Assembly: GCA_947568835.1 (NCBI GenBank)
Contig: OX387605.1
Span: 21,394,418-21,458,417, forward strand
Length of the DNA stretch: 64,000 nt
From: Protonemura montana
Taxonomy: Eukaryota > Arthropoda > Insecta > Plecoptera > Nemouridae
Direction of reading: 5' to 3'
Shown here piece after piece: positions 1-12,900 of the stretch. Within the stretch, counting starts at the first letter, position 1; each line of letters starts with the position of its first letter. A program made the translations under genes and the position numbers. The notes under the pieces were generated by a model. The model had not been told where the DNA came from. It searched no databases and worked only from the letters and a program-made list of their open reading frames with translations.

Positions 1-395
1 TTGGGTTTGGACTCCTAACTTTTGAAAACATTAAAATGTCAGGTCGAGCAGGGCCCGACGTTAAAATTTTAGGATTTTCTGGTTTTGATGGTATCTCTCA
101 GGTTTTTGGCATCACTAGTGCTTTTAAACTATTTTCACTTAACATAACTTTAAAACCTAATTTTTTTTTGAACTAGTGACAAGGTAAGATAAATTAAACA
201 CAAGTCTAAATACCACAGCTTGCAGCAAAACTTGCCCTGCTGCTTTGCTAAGTTCATTGACTCGAATATTCACTTGGCACTTCAGCACTGCTTATTCACA
301 CAGCTCTTGCACGGCTGTCCGTGCAGATACACAGCTCTTGCTGTGTCTCTCGAAAGCAGTAGTTTGTGCTAACAAGTATTCTTATCACCCTTAAT

Positions 396-781
396 GGTTT
401 GGAGAGTGAGATCACAGTGAGATCACCGAAGTTAGCAACACTGCGCTAGGGTATTGGATGGGTGACCGTCAATGAGTTCTGTTTTGGAGAGAGGTTGTAG
501 GGATGAAAGTTAGTACAGAAACTTTACTTGCCTTGCTTGCCTACCTCTTGACAGCATGGTTATGTGGAGAAATCCTGTGATTTGAATTATACAGTCCTTT
601 AGAAAGATGATAGGAAATTGGTCCACTTAGTGCTCTACAACAGGAGTCGCTACGTGCTGGCAGAAGGTTGCCCCTCCTCCGTTCTAGACTAGGTTAGATT
701 CATCATCATTAACAACTCATTCAAATACGCCAATAAACCTAAACTACAGTCGGCGTTAAAAACAGTGCGTTGTTTAAACTA
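396..781 (+). repeat. 5S-derived SINE, copy 1 (diverged)
   Basis: The head reads gatcaccgaagttagcaaca and, further on, gtattggatgggtgacc, which resembles the internal promoter region of 5S rRNA genes. It is followed by a body shared with the copies at 1265, 9974, 27399 and 33312: a gatgaaagttagtaca motif, a tcttgacagcatg motif, a ctaggttag motif, a run of atcatc, and a tail with aaaacagtgcgt. It is more diverged than the copy at 33312, and I could not define a target duplication. Confidence 0.75.
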
Positions 782-1264
782 AAAAAATCCAACAATACAT
801 CTTGTAATAAAAACAGAGATCCAGATAATTGGCAAAGGTAGCAAAAACACCAGAAAATAAACAACGTTTCCAGCACCAACTTAAGGTTGGTTCAAAGTTG
901 AAATGTGTCTATTCAAAACACATTAGTCAAAGCCAAATCCTTGATGGTTGACCATGGTTAACCAATTGTTCATTATGTCATATTTTGTGAACTAATTGCT
1001 CACTAACCTACATTTTTTCAATGGTATTTGCTACAAAAACAAGCTACATCTCGACAAATTTGCACAATTGCGCCACGGTCAACTCAATCCCATTTTGATT
1101 TTATTTGTAGAGAAAAGCTATCTAAATGTGATCAAGATGACTGCCGAAACATGATCTCACTCATAGTCATAACTCTCATGACTTACCAACTTTTCTCTGC
1201 GACAAGTCCAATAACTCTGTTATACCTTCTTCTTCCCCACATTTTACATACACTTACCTGACCC

Positions 1265-1610
1265 ATCACTGCGGTAGGTCAGGTATTCCTTGGATGAGTG
1301 TTCGGTAGTGAGATCGGAGCTATGAAAGTTAGTTCAACAACATCATTCACCTTACTTATTAACCTCTTGACAGCATGTGGAGAAATCCTGATGTTCGAGA
1401 TGTACCGTCCTTCGGAAGGAACGTCAAGCCGGTGATTCTCTTTATTCTCTATGAGTATGACAGAAGTGGCTACTCGCCCGTATCAGGTTTCCTTGGCTTA
1501 GGTTCATCATTATCTTCCTCATAAACATCCGCTCTTTCACCAATGCCATTAGACCAGTGCTGCAGGCCTCGTTGTCAAAACAGTGCGTTCTTAAACCTCA
1601 CGAACTAATT
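1265..1610 (+). repeat. 5S-derived SINE, copy 2 (5'-truncated)
   Basis: It shares the body and tail of the family: atgaaagttagt, cctcttgacagcatg, a cgtccttcggaaggaacgt hairpin, ccattagaccagtgc and aaaacagtgcgt. Most of the 5S-like head is missing or scrambled; only a gtattccttggatgagtg remnant remains. It ends about 65 bases from the stop codon of the minus-strand zinc-finger gene, so the 3' untranslated region of that gene probably runs through it in antisense. A tttatt at 1441-1446 reads AATAAA on the minus strand and could serve as a poly(A) signal. Confidence 0.75.
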
Positions 1611-1675
1611 AACCTATCGATACAGTCCTACAACTGTTAGAAAACGTTATGAGCACAACTGAGAGACGTGAGTGC

Positions 1676-3345
1676 CTACTGGTGTATCAGTGCGTGATTC
1701 CGATAAAGAATGAGCTGGTTAAAACTTCTATCGCACTGGGTACATCTGTGTTTCCCTTCTGTAGAATGTCTACTACGCTCATGCTGAGAGAGAGCCCTTT
1801 TACCCGGAAACTTCTTGCCACATTGGGGGTCGCTGCATTTGAAACGACATACTTTTTTAGTTGACGAGTCCGCCTTATTTTTTGCGGCAAGATGACTCAC
1901 GTTCATTGCGTCCGATGGTTCACACTTGTAAGAATGCTTCTCTGAGTAATTTGCTAGGTGTTTTTTCCATTCTTCTTTATTATAGAATTTTTGGGGACAC
2001 AAATGACACTTGAACTCCATTTGGTCGCTTTTCTCAGTGACGAGTTGGATTGAGCGGGTAGTGATGTCATATGCTGGGATGCTAGCCTGCAATTTAACGC
2101 GCTGATAACGCAGAACTGGCTTGTAATCTTCGTCATCATCGTCTTCAGCTGGATCTGAAGAGCTCTCGCTGCCACTGACACTTTCTAAAAATAAAAATGC
2201 TTACTCAACAATGTTAGCCATCAAGGTTTCTGCCACTTACACACCATGTTATTGTGTTAACTCCTTACCCAGGTCATCCTCCATGGATTCAGGAATTGCA
2301 TTGCTTAGACCTTCCATCTTAATGGTGATGTTGTCATCCTCGTAGTCATCTCCTATGATGAAAGTCATGCGGGAATTTCTCGCTTCCTCAGATTCGTCCA
2401 AGACTTCTTTCTTTATGGTAAACTTCTTGTTTGCAAAAGGGCCTCCAAGTTTTCCTAAAATTATTTTTAAATATATATATACACAAATTAAGATGAACGT
2501 TTTTTTTGTATCTTTAAAAGGAAGAGCAATTTCTTGGTCACCACTTTCCATCATTAAAACCTGTTTTCTTTTATCATTGTCAGCCTTGGCATAATCGGTC
2601 ACTGACTCGTTTTCTCAGAAACACTACAACACTACCAGTTGATGTTGTAAGGTTTATTGCAACAGTGCTCACAGAGAGAAGAGATTAAAAACACTAATAT
2701 CATTGCCAATATATAACCTAGGAGTGAGACAGCAAAATGAAGACAGAACAAAAAACTGTCCAACTTACTTATTGGGACTATCTCCACACCTCCTGTGCTT
2801 GCAGAATTGCTACTGATACTGGGTTTCTGGGGGGTCTCAGAAACTGGGTGCACTTCCACACCCTAACAAACAGAAACCACATATTTAATTAAAGTAAATT
2901 ATTGCACAGAGTAACACCTAGGTGTTTAAAAGTAATTAGGAAAAGAACAAAAACTTGAGCAATAGAGATATATTAACTGAAACCGATTTTAGCCAATTTG
3001 TATTACCCCAAGGTGTAAGGAGCGCAAGTATTTATCACTCGAAGTACAGCGTTGAATGAATGTATTAGCCATATCTAGGTGGAATAGACATTTTTGACAT
3101 ACTGCAACTGGTAGTCCGTCTCCTTCAAAGAGCTGTAAAACCATATAATGGAGCTGTGGGTCAATAGCTCTGAAGTCAGGATAGTTTATAGTCCTGTGAT
3201 CTGATGGAGTTTTACTTACAGTCAGCTGTGTAACACTGGCAATTGTGTCTGCAATGCAACTTGTATTTGTTTTGCAGAATATCGATTCCATACCTTTACC
3301 ACCATTTAGCATACAAAGCCGGCAGATGTCTGATGTGTTATCCAT
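1676..3345 (-). CDS. ZAD-domain C2H2 zinc-finger protein
   Basis: Putative nuclear DNA-binding transcription factor. Four exons join in frame: 3345-3007, 2862-2769, 2454-2269, 2184-1676, giving 375 residues. Residues 1-90 form a ZAD domain with the zinc-binding pairs C8-x2-C11 and C83-x2-C86; in this family ZAD mediates dimerisation. A long acidic linker (DDDDED near 221-226) follows, then C2H2 fingers: a first finger (C266, C269, H282, H290) with an unusual His spacing, and two clearer fingers at 323-346 and 354-374. The protein stops one residue after the last finger histidine, so it has few fingers for a ZAD protein and may be C-terminally shortened. All splice sites are GT-AG. ZAD genes expand by lineage, so I give no symbol. 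Confidence 0.85.
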
Positions 3346-3990
3346 GTTAAATATTTTCTCAATGATACTTGGACAAGACTAGTTAAGGGGAAACTAAACC
3401 CATGTTCAGTCAACTTAGGTTAAAATTTCCATTACATATTTTCAACAAGCAAATGAGGATGCAAGAAGATTAAACCCCTTCAAGTCATACACCAAAACAA
3501 ACTGAAGTAAACCTAAACCACAGCATAAGCATTTTCCCATAATTATAAAATAATTCGCCGATAAACCCTGTTAATGGTTCTTTGCACAAATTAGTTTGGA
3601 AATCTGTAGCTATGTCTGTAGACAAGGTAGACGTCTGCTGTCATTCGCACGTTGCCTGACGCCATGCTGATTTGCGCGTAAATTCAAATACACAAATTAT
3701 GCAAAATTTAGTGAGAACCAGGGAAAGAGCCATAGTCTAGAGCAAAGACTGTCTAGACAAACCCTTCCCTTCCTTTCAAATCAATCCTCTAAAGAGCCAC
3801 TTTTCTGGCATCGCATTATGCAAGACAAAATAATAGATTACCTACTCATGTAAAACACCTTCATGTATTTAATTTAAAACCTAGTTACAGTATTACAAAA
3901 AGAATTGTTTATTTTTAATTAAGGACACAAACAGCAAATGATTAAGCAAACATTACATTAAATGATTAACATTAAAGGATTGCTTTGTTT
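3346..3990. other. Gap between zinc-finger gene start and GANP 3' end
   Basis: This gap of about 645 bases separates two minus-strand genes. The right part is the GANP 3' untranslated region, ending at a poly(A) signal. The left part should hold the zinc-finger gene's promoter and 5' untranslated region; I see no TATA box at a useful distance. No other gene is visible. Confidence 0.6.
3908..3913 (-). terminator. Poly(A) signal of the GANP gene
   Basis: Plus-strand tttatt reads AATAAA on the minus strand, 78 bases beyond the GANP stop codon (3991-3993). This is a conventional position for the 3' end of that transcript. Confidence 0.65.
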
Positions 3991-6900
3991 CTACTTTGCT
4001 ATTTCCTTGTCAACATCCTGCCACGTTGTTTTCACCGAACACATTGTCGTATCGAGTCTATTGAGCGATGCTTTTATATTTGAGTAGATTTCAACCAAAC
4101 TAAGCTTTCGTTGTTTGGAGGGTTGTGGTAAATCATCTTCTAATGAACGTTTTTGACCAATCTTCTCTTCATTGTGACAAACTTCTGGGGTTGATTCTAA
4201 GAAAAAATAAGACAGGTATTTTAAATAGTACTAGTCGCCAAATGCATTAAATTAATTCTGGTTTTATCCTAGACATGCATAATGAACAGTTCAGATGGAC
4301 TTTACTTGAACATTTTGCAATAAAGTTCGGATGGTGCATGCACAAGTCCAGACACAAGACGTGCCTAATACTGAAAATATTAATAGTTAACTCTCTTTCT
4401 AGAATATTCCCCAAACCATAGATTTGCTCCAAAATAACTTTGAAATCTAGATTTTCCTGATTACAAAGGAAAAACTCAAAAGTGCATTGTGTGAGGGTGC
4501 TAAGCAAATCTGTAGTACGTATGCATGAAAAAGCAGTCCCTACAGTCCTGATAAAAAGTTACATGAATTTAATTTTCCATGGCACTTTTTACTACAAGCA
4601 GTAAGTTCACCCCTTATTTTGTACCTGCCAATCATTTTTTTCTCGTTTCACTAACTCCATAAATAATCTACAAAGCACCGGTACCAACACATTCAAAAAG
4701 TTCAAATGAAAAAAAAGTGTAAGAAGACAAAGATTAGACAAGCCAAAAAGCAAATAATTTACCAGTAAGATCCAGAACGTAAAGATGCTCGATCAGCCAC
4801 CTTTGAAGAGCCTTGAAGCTCTGAAGAAAGATAACCACTTGCAGGTCGTTACCTTCGGCCGACAAAAAGCCATAATCCATCGCAGCCAGTTTGGCCTCAA
4901 CAATAGTTTCGATAACATTGGACCAAGAGATAGATTTCAGGAACGATTTCCAGTCAGTCAGCAGAGCAGGTGGGTAGCTCAAACGTTGGCGAATTCTCGC
5001 TTGTTGCTCAATCAACCTAAAAATCAAAAAGTCTGTTGTAGATTCTACTAAGCTTTGTTTGTGAAACTGATACCTTAGTATTCTTTTCTCCAAGCTGATA
5101 CATTTCTAAAAAAACAACTAAACCAGACAAAACATCTAGCTAAATCTAGCATACTTAAAGACTGTAATACTTACTGGAACAAGCTGCTCACCACTTGTGG
5201 AATACCCTGGGACTCACAATATTGGACAATCACGTCTTTGAGATTTTCATTGTTTGCAGGAGGCCAAGATTCTATCAATGGCATTTCTGCTTTTGATAAT
5301 ATCTGAAAAATAATATGTGGTTCATTAAAATAACAGGGTGACGGCAATTCGTACTTCCATGACCATTCACTGAACACCAATTCATTAAATGGATTGTTTT
5401 AAAGGAAATTTAATCAAATTTGGAGAAGTCTTTTGATCCTTGCAGGGCAAACAAAAATACATAGCCACTAAATGACCACACCTTACAGTATTTCCAGGAT
5501 AAAAACTGCCGAAAAAAATGGCCGAAATACAGCCTTCTTGCCTGTTGGCATTGAGTGAGCTCTTCTGGGCAAATGTTGTTCCGAGGGTCTGATGTTCAAA
5601 GCTCTGTATTCACCTTTTTTGCTGGTGGTTATTATCCTGAAAATACTGTACCTGCCAACTTTTCTTGGTGTCAAGTAGAATTGCAGATCTTGGTTGCCCA
5701 ACTACAACTCAGTGCAGATTTGTTTTCTAAATCAACTTAATTAAGACACCAATAAATACCTTGCTAATAAATGCGTAGTATTCCTGACAGTCCCAATATA
5801 CCGGAGCGATGTGGAATCGCCGCTGTTCGTGTTGTGAGTCACCGACCAGGTATTTTTTGAACTCCTGCGCTCCCAGTGAGTATTTCTTCAAACTGCTATC
5901 ACACAGCATGTCTTTCACTCTGTGCAAGGCTTTGTTATAGAGCTCAATCATCGTATTCGGATCCTAGACAAAATTAATAGGATATTTCTCTTTTTGGAAA
6001 AAAAAATATGGAGGTCTTTCATTATTTTGAAACATTTTATGCAAACTGCATTCTTGAAGAAGAAAAGATTAAGTATACTTGAGTGTCCTGCTCTAGATTA
6101 AAAAGGTTTTATCAAGCCTAGACACACAGCAACCTTATAATAAAGAGCAATCAATCCACTAAAGAGAAACATAAGATGGGAATGCAAACGTTTAATGCAT
6201 CAACTGTAGAACGTTATGCTAAGTTTAGCATAACGGACCTTAAGGACATTACATAAGATGACATAAATCTTATGCTTAAATGCACTTAAATATACCTGAG
6301 TTCTTCTGGATGGTTTCACAACTCCCCAAAGCTCGTCTACCAAACATCGGCTCATGAGTTGCCTCATGGGAACCACAATCACTGGTGCAGGTGGCGAAGC
6401 AAATTCCGCCAAAAATTGACACGCCTGTTCCACCTGTTTCCGCAGCCCATGCGCGGAGTTCGTCGTTCTCGGAAAAACCTTGAAGTAAGACACTTTCATC
6501 TCTTCTCTGTGCAAGACAAGACCCAGCTCATTGTGAATTTTCTTGACGCTGATCAACATCTCCCCAGTCAGCACAACAGCCACCGGAATTGCAGGCACCG
6601 TCCGGAGAGTATCTAGCAATCTCGATAACCGCCTGGAGGCATCGGCAAACGACGTCTTTTTGTGCGAAAGCCAAAATAAGATCCCGTTCGAGCCTTGGCT
6701 AGCATCTCCGTTTTCTACGTGACCAGTTAGACTACGCACGCACACTGTCAACGTTTCGTAAGAGTTTGGAGAGACGCGACTCAGCCGCATCGAAGATTTG
6801 TCGTCCAGCGAGAAGATCTGATCCGTCCAGCGTTTTATAATGTATGAATTGCGAGGAGCCTCTTGCGAGTCTGGTCCAGATATCACCAGCTTCCAATAGA

Positions 6901-9900
6901 GGTAAGCATCGTGGCAGCCGACCTCTCTCATTCGCGTAGAAATGGGGACCGATATGGCAGTGGCCACGTCTAGCTTGGGTATCGGCGGAGGTTCTTGTTC
7001 CAACGCTCGAAGCTTGGATTTGTTGGAAGCGTTTCGGACCCTGTTCATGTTCTCGATCAGGCATGGATCGGGCTGAGTAAGTGATGCAGCTTGCTCCTCC
7101 AACGACAAGTTGGACATCCAGGCTGGAAAGTCGGCCATCGATTGCTTCCTCATCTTCGATCTTAAAACAAAATCCTGCCACCGTTTCAAGTACAGCAGAA
7201 GTTGGCGTTTTTGGATTCGCTTGTAAATTGCGTTCACTTCCACAAGCCTGTGAACAGTTTTTATTTATTACAACAATACTAAAACTATTAACTGAAACTA
7301 AAATACTATTACTTCTACTAAAAAATAGGTTTCATCAAGGAATAAATGAAGAACCGTTTGGCTTACCGGGCAGCATCAATACTTTCTCTTGCCAACAGAT
7401 GGCACTCTTCTTTAACAAAATTTTCCACAATGATGTCTGTGCTTTGTGCGATCCAATCCTCGAGCTCTTCCTCCTCTACCATCACCTGCTCTAAGCACTC
7501 GCGAGCAAATTCATCGAGATATGAGTTGAGTTCCTGCAGGAATCTCTTTTCTCTCATTTTTCGGAGCATCTCTGCCTCTGCCTCGAGTCGCTTTTGTCGG
7601 AGCTCTTTTTCTTTGGCAGCAATCGCTGCAGTCACCTCCTCGGTGCAGATCGTGCTAGAAAGAAAATACCACAGTGGCATATTGATTCCACTTTCTGCAC
7701 TTATTATCAAAATCACAAAATAAATAATGTTAATTGTTTACGCAGCCATTACAAATTTGTCCATGTACATAACTAACTAATTTGCATGATGATTGTTGAA
7801 TGTTGACTAATGAGACAATTTTTTATTACAGAATACTTAAGGTGTGATGAATATTAAGGTATAATTTGTCAGCTCACCTGACCATATTCTCGGTGACAGA
7901 ATCGATGATATCGCTAGCAAAATCTTCTGTTGCGTCGTCGACAAAAGCATTTTTCATTTCCGCTTCGACAATGCTACAAACTTCATCGTTGACAACAGTT
8001 TCCAAAAGTTCATTCACAGTCTCCTCGCATTTCTGAAATGTAACAACAAAGCACATAATAAGCCAATAACAGCTCAGAGTCCAGAGATAAAAAATGCAAA
8101 ACAATATTAACCCAAGTGCAATGAATGTATGATTATCTTAAAACAAACACAGTGTCGACCACGCCAACAAAAGGGCAACGAAATTTCTACGAAAAACACC
8201 CAGTAAAGTGCACTTACATTTTCCACCAACTGTCGCATGATAACTTCCCTCATAAGATCCACCCCCTGCTCCACATCATCATCAACCTCTCCCTCCTCAA
8301 AGCCAAGAACCTCTCCTCCTTCCTCTTCCTCGTCAACGGCGTAGTCGACAGCCGCTTCACTCTCCTCCAAAGCGGCGGTCAGGTCGCGACCCGTCTCCTG
8401 ATCTTGCGCAGTCCACGCCCCCAACTTCAACACTCCGTTGCCGTCAAAGCTGTCGTGTGGCACATGAGTTTGGAAATCTGAGCGCGGCTGCAACCCTCCG
8501 CTGACGACGGCACCATAAGAGCAAGTCCGCTTGGCGTCGACCAACGAGATGACGCGGCATGTGGGAAGCGCTGTGTCGGGCAAGTAGAATGTGCTTCGCG
8601 AGAACACGACCGATGTTCTGTCTCCGGAAAGTCTCAAACCGTGGTGAGCGCAGAGTGTGGCGGCCTCTTGAGTGTTTTCAAAGCCGGCAAGTCTGACAAC
8701 TTCTTCGAGAGTGAACTGAAAACATTAAAATTATATATAAGATGTAACTTTTTTGAATTGCTGGTTTTGAGTTGCAAGGAAGTTCAATCAAAGTCAAATA
8801 GGTTTTACTAAAACCTCAAATCTTACCACTGTTTCCTTGGCTCGCGAGCAGAAAGCTTTCACCATCGTCTGTAGTGCCTGAGACCTGACTTGAGCAAAGT
8901 AACGGTGCAAGATGCAGGCGTTGAGGTACGTAGTTGATCGAACGAGCTTGAAGAACCGTATGTAGTTGTTGCTTGCCAATGCGGTAGAAACTTGGAGCGC
9001 AAAACGCACCGGCTCAGATTCGCGGATCTCGCTGCTCAATTGCTGAACTTCCCTGGAATACAAACGTAGCATGTTATACATTTGGAGCTTGCATGGCGTC
9101 TAACAAAAGAACCGAAGGTAGTTAAACCAAGCCATGGTCTAGCTTTATACACAAACAAAAATATCACATTCAAATTTTCCCACATCTCATGCATTCCTAG
9201 ACTCTTTTCTAAATGTGTATAGGTATGAGATATTATAACAAATATATGACAATTGTAGAAGGTTAACTTACATGCTACTGTTAAATAAAGATAAGCGCCA
9301 CTGTACTCCTTACCACATGCAATCTCCCTCATTTAGATTTAGCATCACGAAGTATGCACGAAATTCAGCCTCGTTGGGACAAGTGATGCCCTTTAAAGAC
9401 AAGTCCGAATACATATATTTCAACGTTTGCAGGCACTTGGTGAGGTTCTCGGTGTTTATGTTGTCGTCGTAGATCATAAGGTCCTCGGCAATCAGTCGCT
9501 CGGAGCAGAAAATATGCCAGCGAGCGCATTGCTCAACAAGCTCAACAGAACTCTCATCAGATAGCTCTTGTTGGGTTATATCCTACATACAAACAAACAG
9601 ATATCCAGTAGCAATACATACAGTATTTTCAGAATAAGAATCACCAACCGAAGTACTCCAATACTCCAATAAGTAACCAATACTCAGCCTTGTAAGAACA
9701 TTTACCCAGTGCAAATAGACAAGAAGGCTGTGTGAAAGCAACTTCAGTCGACAGTTCTCCAAAAAATACAATAAAATTCTTTTTGCAGACTTGAAAGTAT
9801 ACTTTGGGATTTAAGAAAAACTTCGATACTTTCCCAATATTTGCCCAATATCACTGTCCCCTATTAGCTTGCATACATTTGATTACCACTGTTTCCAAAT

Positions 9901-12900
9901 ACGTCAGAAATAAATTTTTAAGCCTGCAAACGTCTTAAACAACACATTTGAATGTTTTCTGTCATAAATCCCGTGTGATCCCCGTTGGTACTCATCGCCA
10001 GGGGTAGGCTATGTGCTGGCACACCCTCCTGCCTCCCTGTTCCTTCTAGGCTAGGTTAGGATCATATTGATCATCACCATCCACTCATTCACCGATCCCA
10101 TTAGACCAGTGCCACAGAGCCCATTGTCAAAACTGTGCATCGTAAAACCCCACAAATCAATCTAGATGAGAAAACTAAAAATCCACCAACCTTACGAATT
10201 CCTCGAGTTCTGTCCCAGATGTAGTGGTACCAGTCGGACATGCCCTCGTCCTTATTGTCGCATATGTCCATCAACTTCCACATGAGGTAGTCCATGGTGA
10301 GCCGCAGGGCACTCGCTGGCCGCAGCTCGTGAGACAACGGCTCTTCCTGCCGACAAGAAGAACAGATGTTAGCGACTGCTTACATTAGAGCAACGAAGAT
10401 CGGGATCAAAGTTACACTGTACTAGCATCTCACATGCCAATCAAATATGCCGACGAGGCCATAGGAAAGGTTATTTGGTATGGTGTCTCGGTGGAGGAAA
10501 TTTCTTCACTGTAATAGTTAAGTTAAGACTAGATGCAGGAAGAAAAAAAATAAAACTATCTGAAATGTCTCGAGTGTTTAACATAATATTTATAAAACTG
10601 CCTGAGAGAAAAAAACACTTCTAAACAAACAACTGTTCAGTTTGTTTTGCTACATTAGACACACACACAAAGCTTTTAAAACTAATTAAGCAGGTTTAAT
10701 ATTTCCAAACCCTTGCACACTCTATTACTGCAGCAGCAGATGAGAGTGTCACATGACCAAATCAAGCCAGCCTGTTGGCTGAAAGAAATGGGGCCTGTTG
10801 CACTTAACAGGTCATAAGAAAGCCAATCCAGATTATTACATGCTTTCCAAAAAATGTAATTTAATGTATGTATACACATCAAGTATATTAGGAAGCTTTG
10901 CATTCAAAAATTTTATTTAGATAACAGACAAGAGTTTCAATAATTATTAATGGTTTCCCCACCCCGACAAAGCATGAGCAAACCTGGTCTGCCGAGCTGC
11001 GCGAGTACTGCTTGATTGCGGCGCAGTGGTTCATTTTTCCAGGAGCGCCGGCGGTCTCGTAGGCTGCCACCTGGCGTTGGAACTCGCGGTGATAGCGTTC
11101 CTTCTCTGGGCACATGTCAGGGCAGGTACCACAGTTGATCCGCGCCTTGGCCAGGTTGGATTGACGCACACGTTCTAAACACGCAAGGCGATCAGTTGAT
11201 TAGCTCGCAATCTACTTAATTCCGTGTCACTCAATGGGTGGTCCTAATGATGTTGGTAGTCAAATTGCATGAAGGTGAAGGTATAATGAAACGTTAAAAA
11301 AACTTGGCAGACAATAACAGTGCTTAAAACAACAAGCAAATAGTTAAACAGAGTTGTTCAGATTTGCAGTAAAAGGTTGAAGTGGTCTGTGATGGTGAAC
11401 AAAGACACTACTCTAAGTGACAAACACCACCAACATTAGAGATTAGAGTACATTAGAGATGACACAAACAGTAATAGTATATCATGCTTGCAGCTTGCTA
11501 CTTACAGACACTAAAGCACTGAAATCAACAGCTTCGATAAACGGTTACAAATCAAAATAGCCTAATGAAAGAAAGTTCAACTCTGTACAGAGTTAAATTA
11601 ATACCAGCTAACCGCTAAACTTCAACCCTGAGTGTAAATTGTTACCATACTTACTCATGCGCATCATTTTATCACGAGCCTCCAGCACTCGATAACGTTC
11701 TTCGGCCGAATGCGCCTGCGATTGCATCACCTTGGTTAGTTCGTCCAAGGTGGCATTGGAAATGGAAAGCGGAACATCTTCCGCTGCTGCAGCTGTAATC
11801 GATGGGGCCTCCCGCAGTGAAAGCGGTGAACTTCGTCTCTTACTTCGTGATAGGCTGGACACAGCTCTTGGCACCATTTTTCTGCTACGCTTCTCCGTGG
11901 GTTGCGGGGCCGACAGTAGTTTACTTGAAAAGCTGAATACAACGAAAATATAAAAATAGTCCATTTGTGACTGGCCAAATCACGACTCGCTAGTTAGTTA
12001 AAAAGTATACAAAGTAATAAGTAGAGTTAATCAGGATAGAACGACACCCACATAAGGCAGATACTGCACTTATTTATGAAGGTTTTTTATTATTATCATA
12101 ATTATTTATTTATCGACAACTGAATTAAAGGCTCTACAGGTGTAAGTTTGTTCTATTAAAAACTTAAACATTATAATCTAAAATGTAAATATTTAAATAT
12201 GAGAAAGGTTGAATTATTCAAATTGATGATTGTTGTTAATTGTTATTGAAATAAAGATACTTAACAAAATGTACCTCGATGTGTTGGGAAGAAGCATGGA
12301 GTTTAGCTCAGCCTGTACATCATCCTCAACGTCATACAAGCTTGGTCTTGTGCTCTTTTGTTCGAACTTGATCTTAGCCACTGGCTTTGGCAAACACATT
12401 TCTCTTTGTGCCTTGCTTTTTGAAGAACTACTTTCACCCTCCTTGTGATAAACCTTTAGCGAGCGTCTTTCTCCATGCCCAAGACTGCCAGCTTTTGCCC
12501 AAAAAATATGCAGATAGATATTCCCAATTTGAGATCCATGTGTCTTTGCTTGCTCGGCCGATTCCTACAAAAAAAAAGTACTGGTAATATAAAAGCTCAA
12601 GTTTATATTGCTAATCACAAAGAAAAATCCAAGAATTGTCACAAACTTACATGGTCTTCAAATTTAATGGAGCAACTTTTGCGAGCGGCACTCAGCATTA
12701 TTTTTGTGACGTTACCAAATTGCGAAAAATGCTTTAACAGAACATCCTTCTCAAAAACTTCTTTGGGTACATCAGAAATATACAGCGAGAGAAGGGTCTG
12801 TATTTCAGCTGAACTTGCAGATGACGATGTATCAATTTTCTTAGGAGCCTCTAAAATTGAGATTGTACTTTTTTAGAAGCAATGGTAGACTGTGATTCCA

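Larger units (their letters stand above)
1..1675. other. Intergenic DNA with two SINE copies, no gene recognised
   Basis: Apart from the two SINE copies listed separately, this stretch is AT-rich and has no splice-consistent coding series that I recognise. An open frame at 1028-1261 is short, has no recognisable domain and lies in low-GC sequence, so I do not call it a gene. A short direct repeat containing cagctcttg occurs around 300-340. Part of the segment just below 1676 may be the 3' untranslated region of the minus-strand zinc-finger gene. Confidence 0.6.

Noticed and set aside
1028..1261. 77-codon open frame
   Set aside because: AT-rich, no motif, no splice partner, and it lies between two SINE copies.
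12230..12876. Several plus-strand open frames opposite GANP exons 2 and 3
   Set aside because: They are antisense of well-supported minus-strand coding exons.
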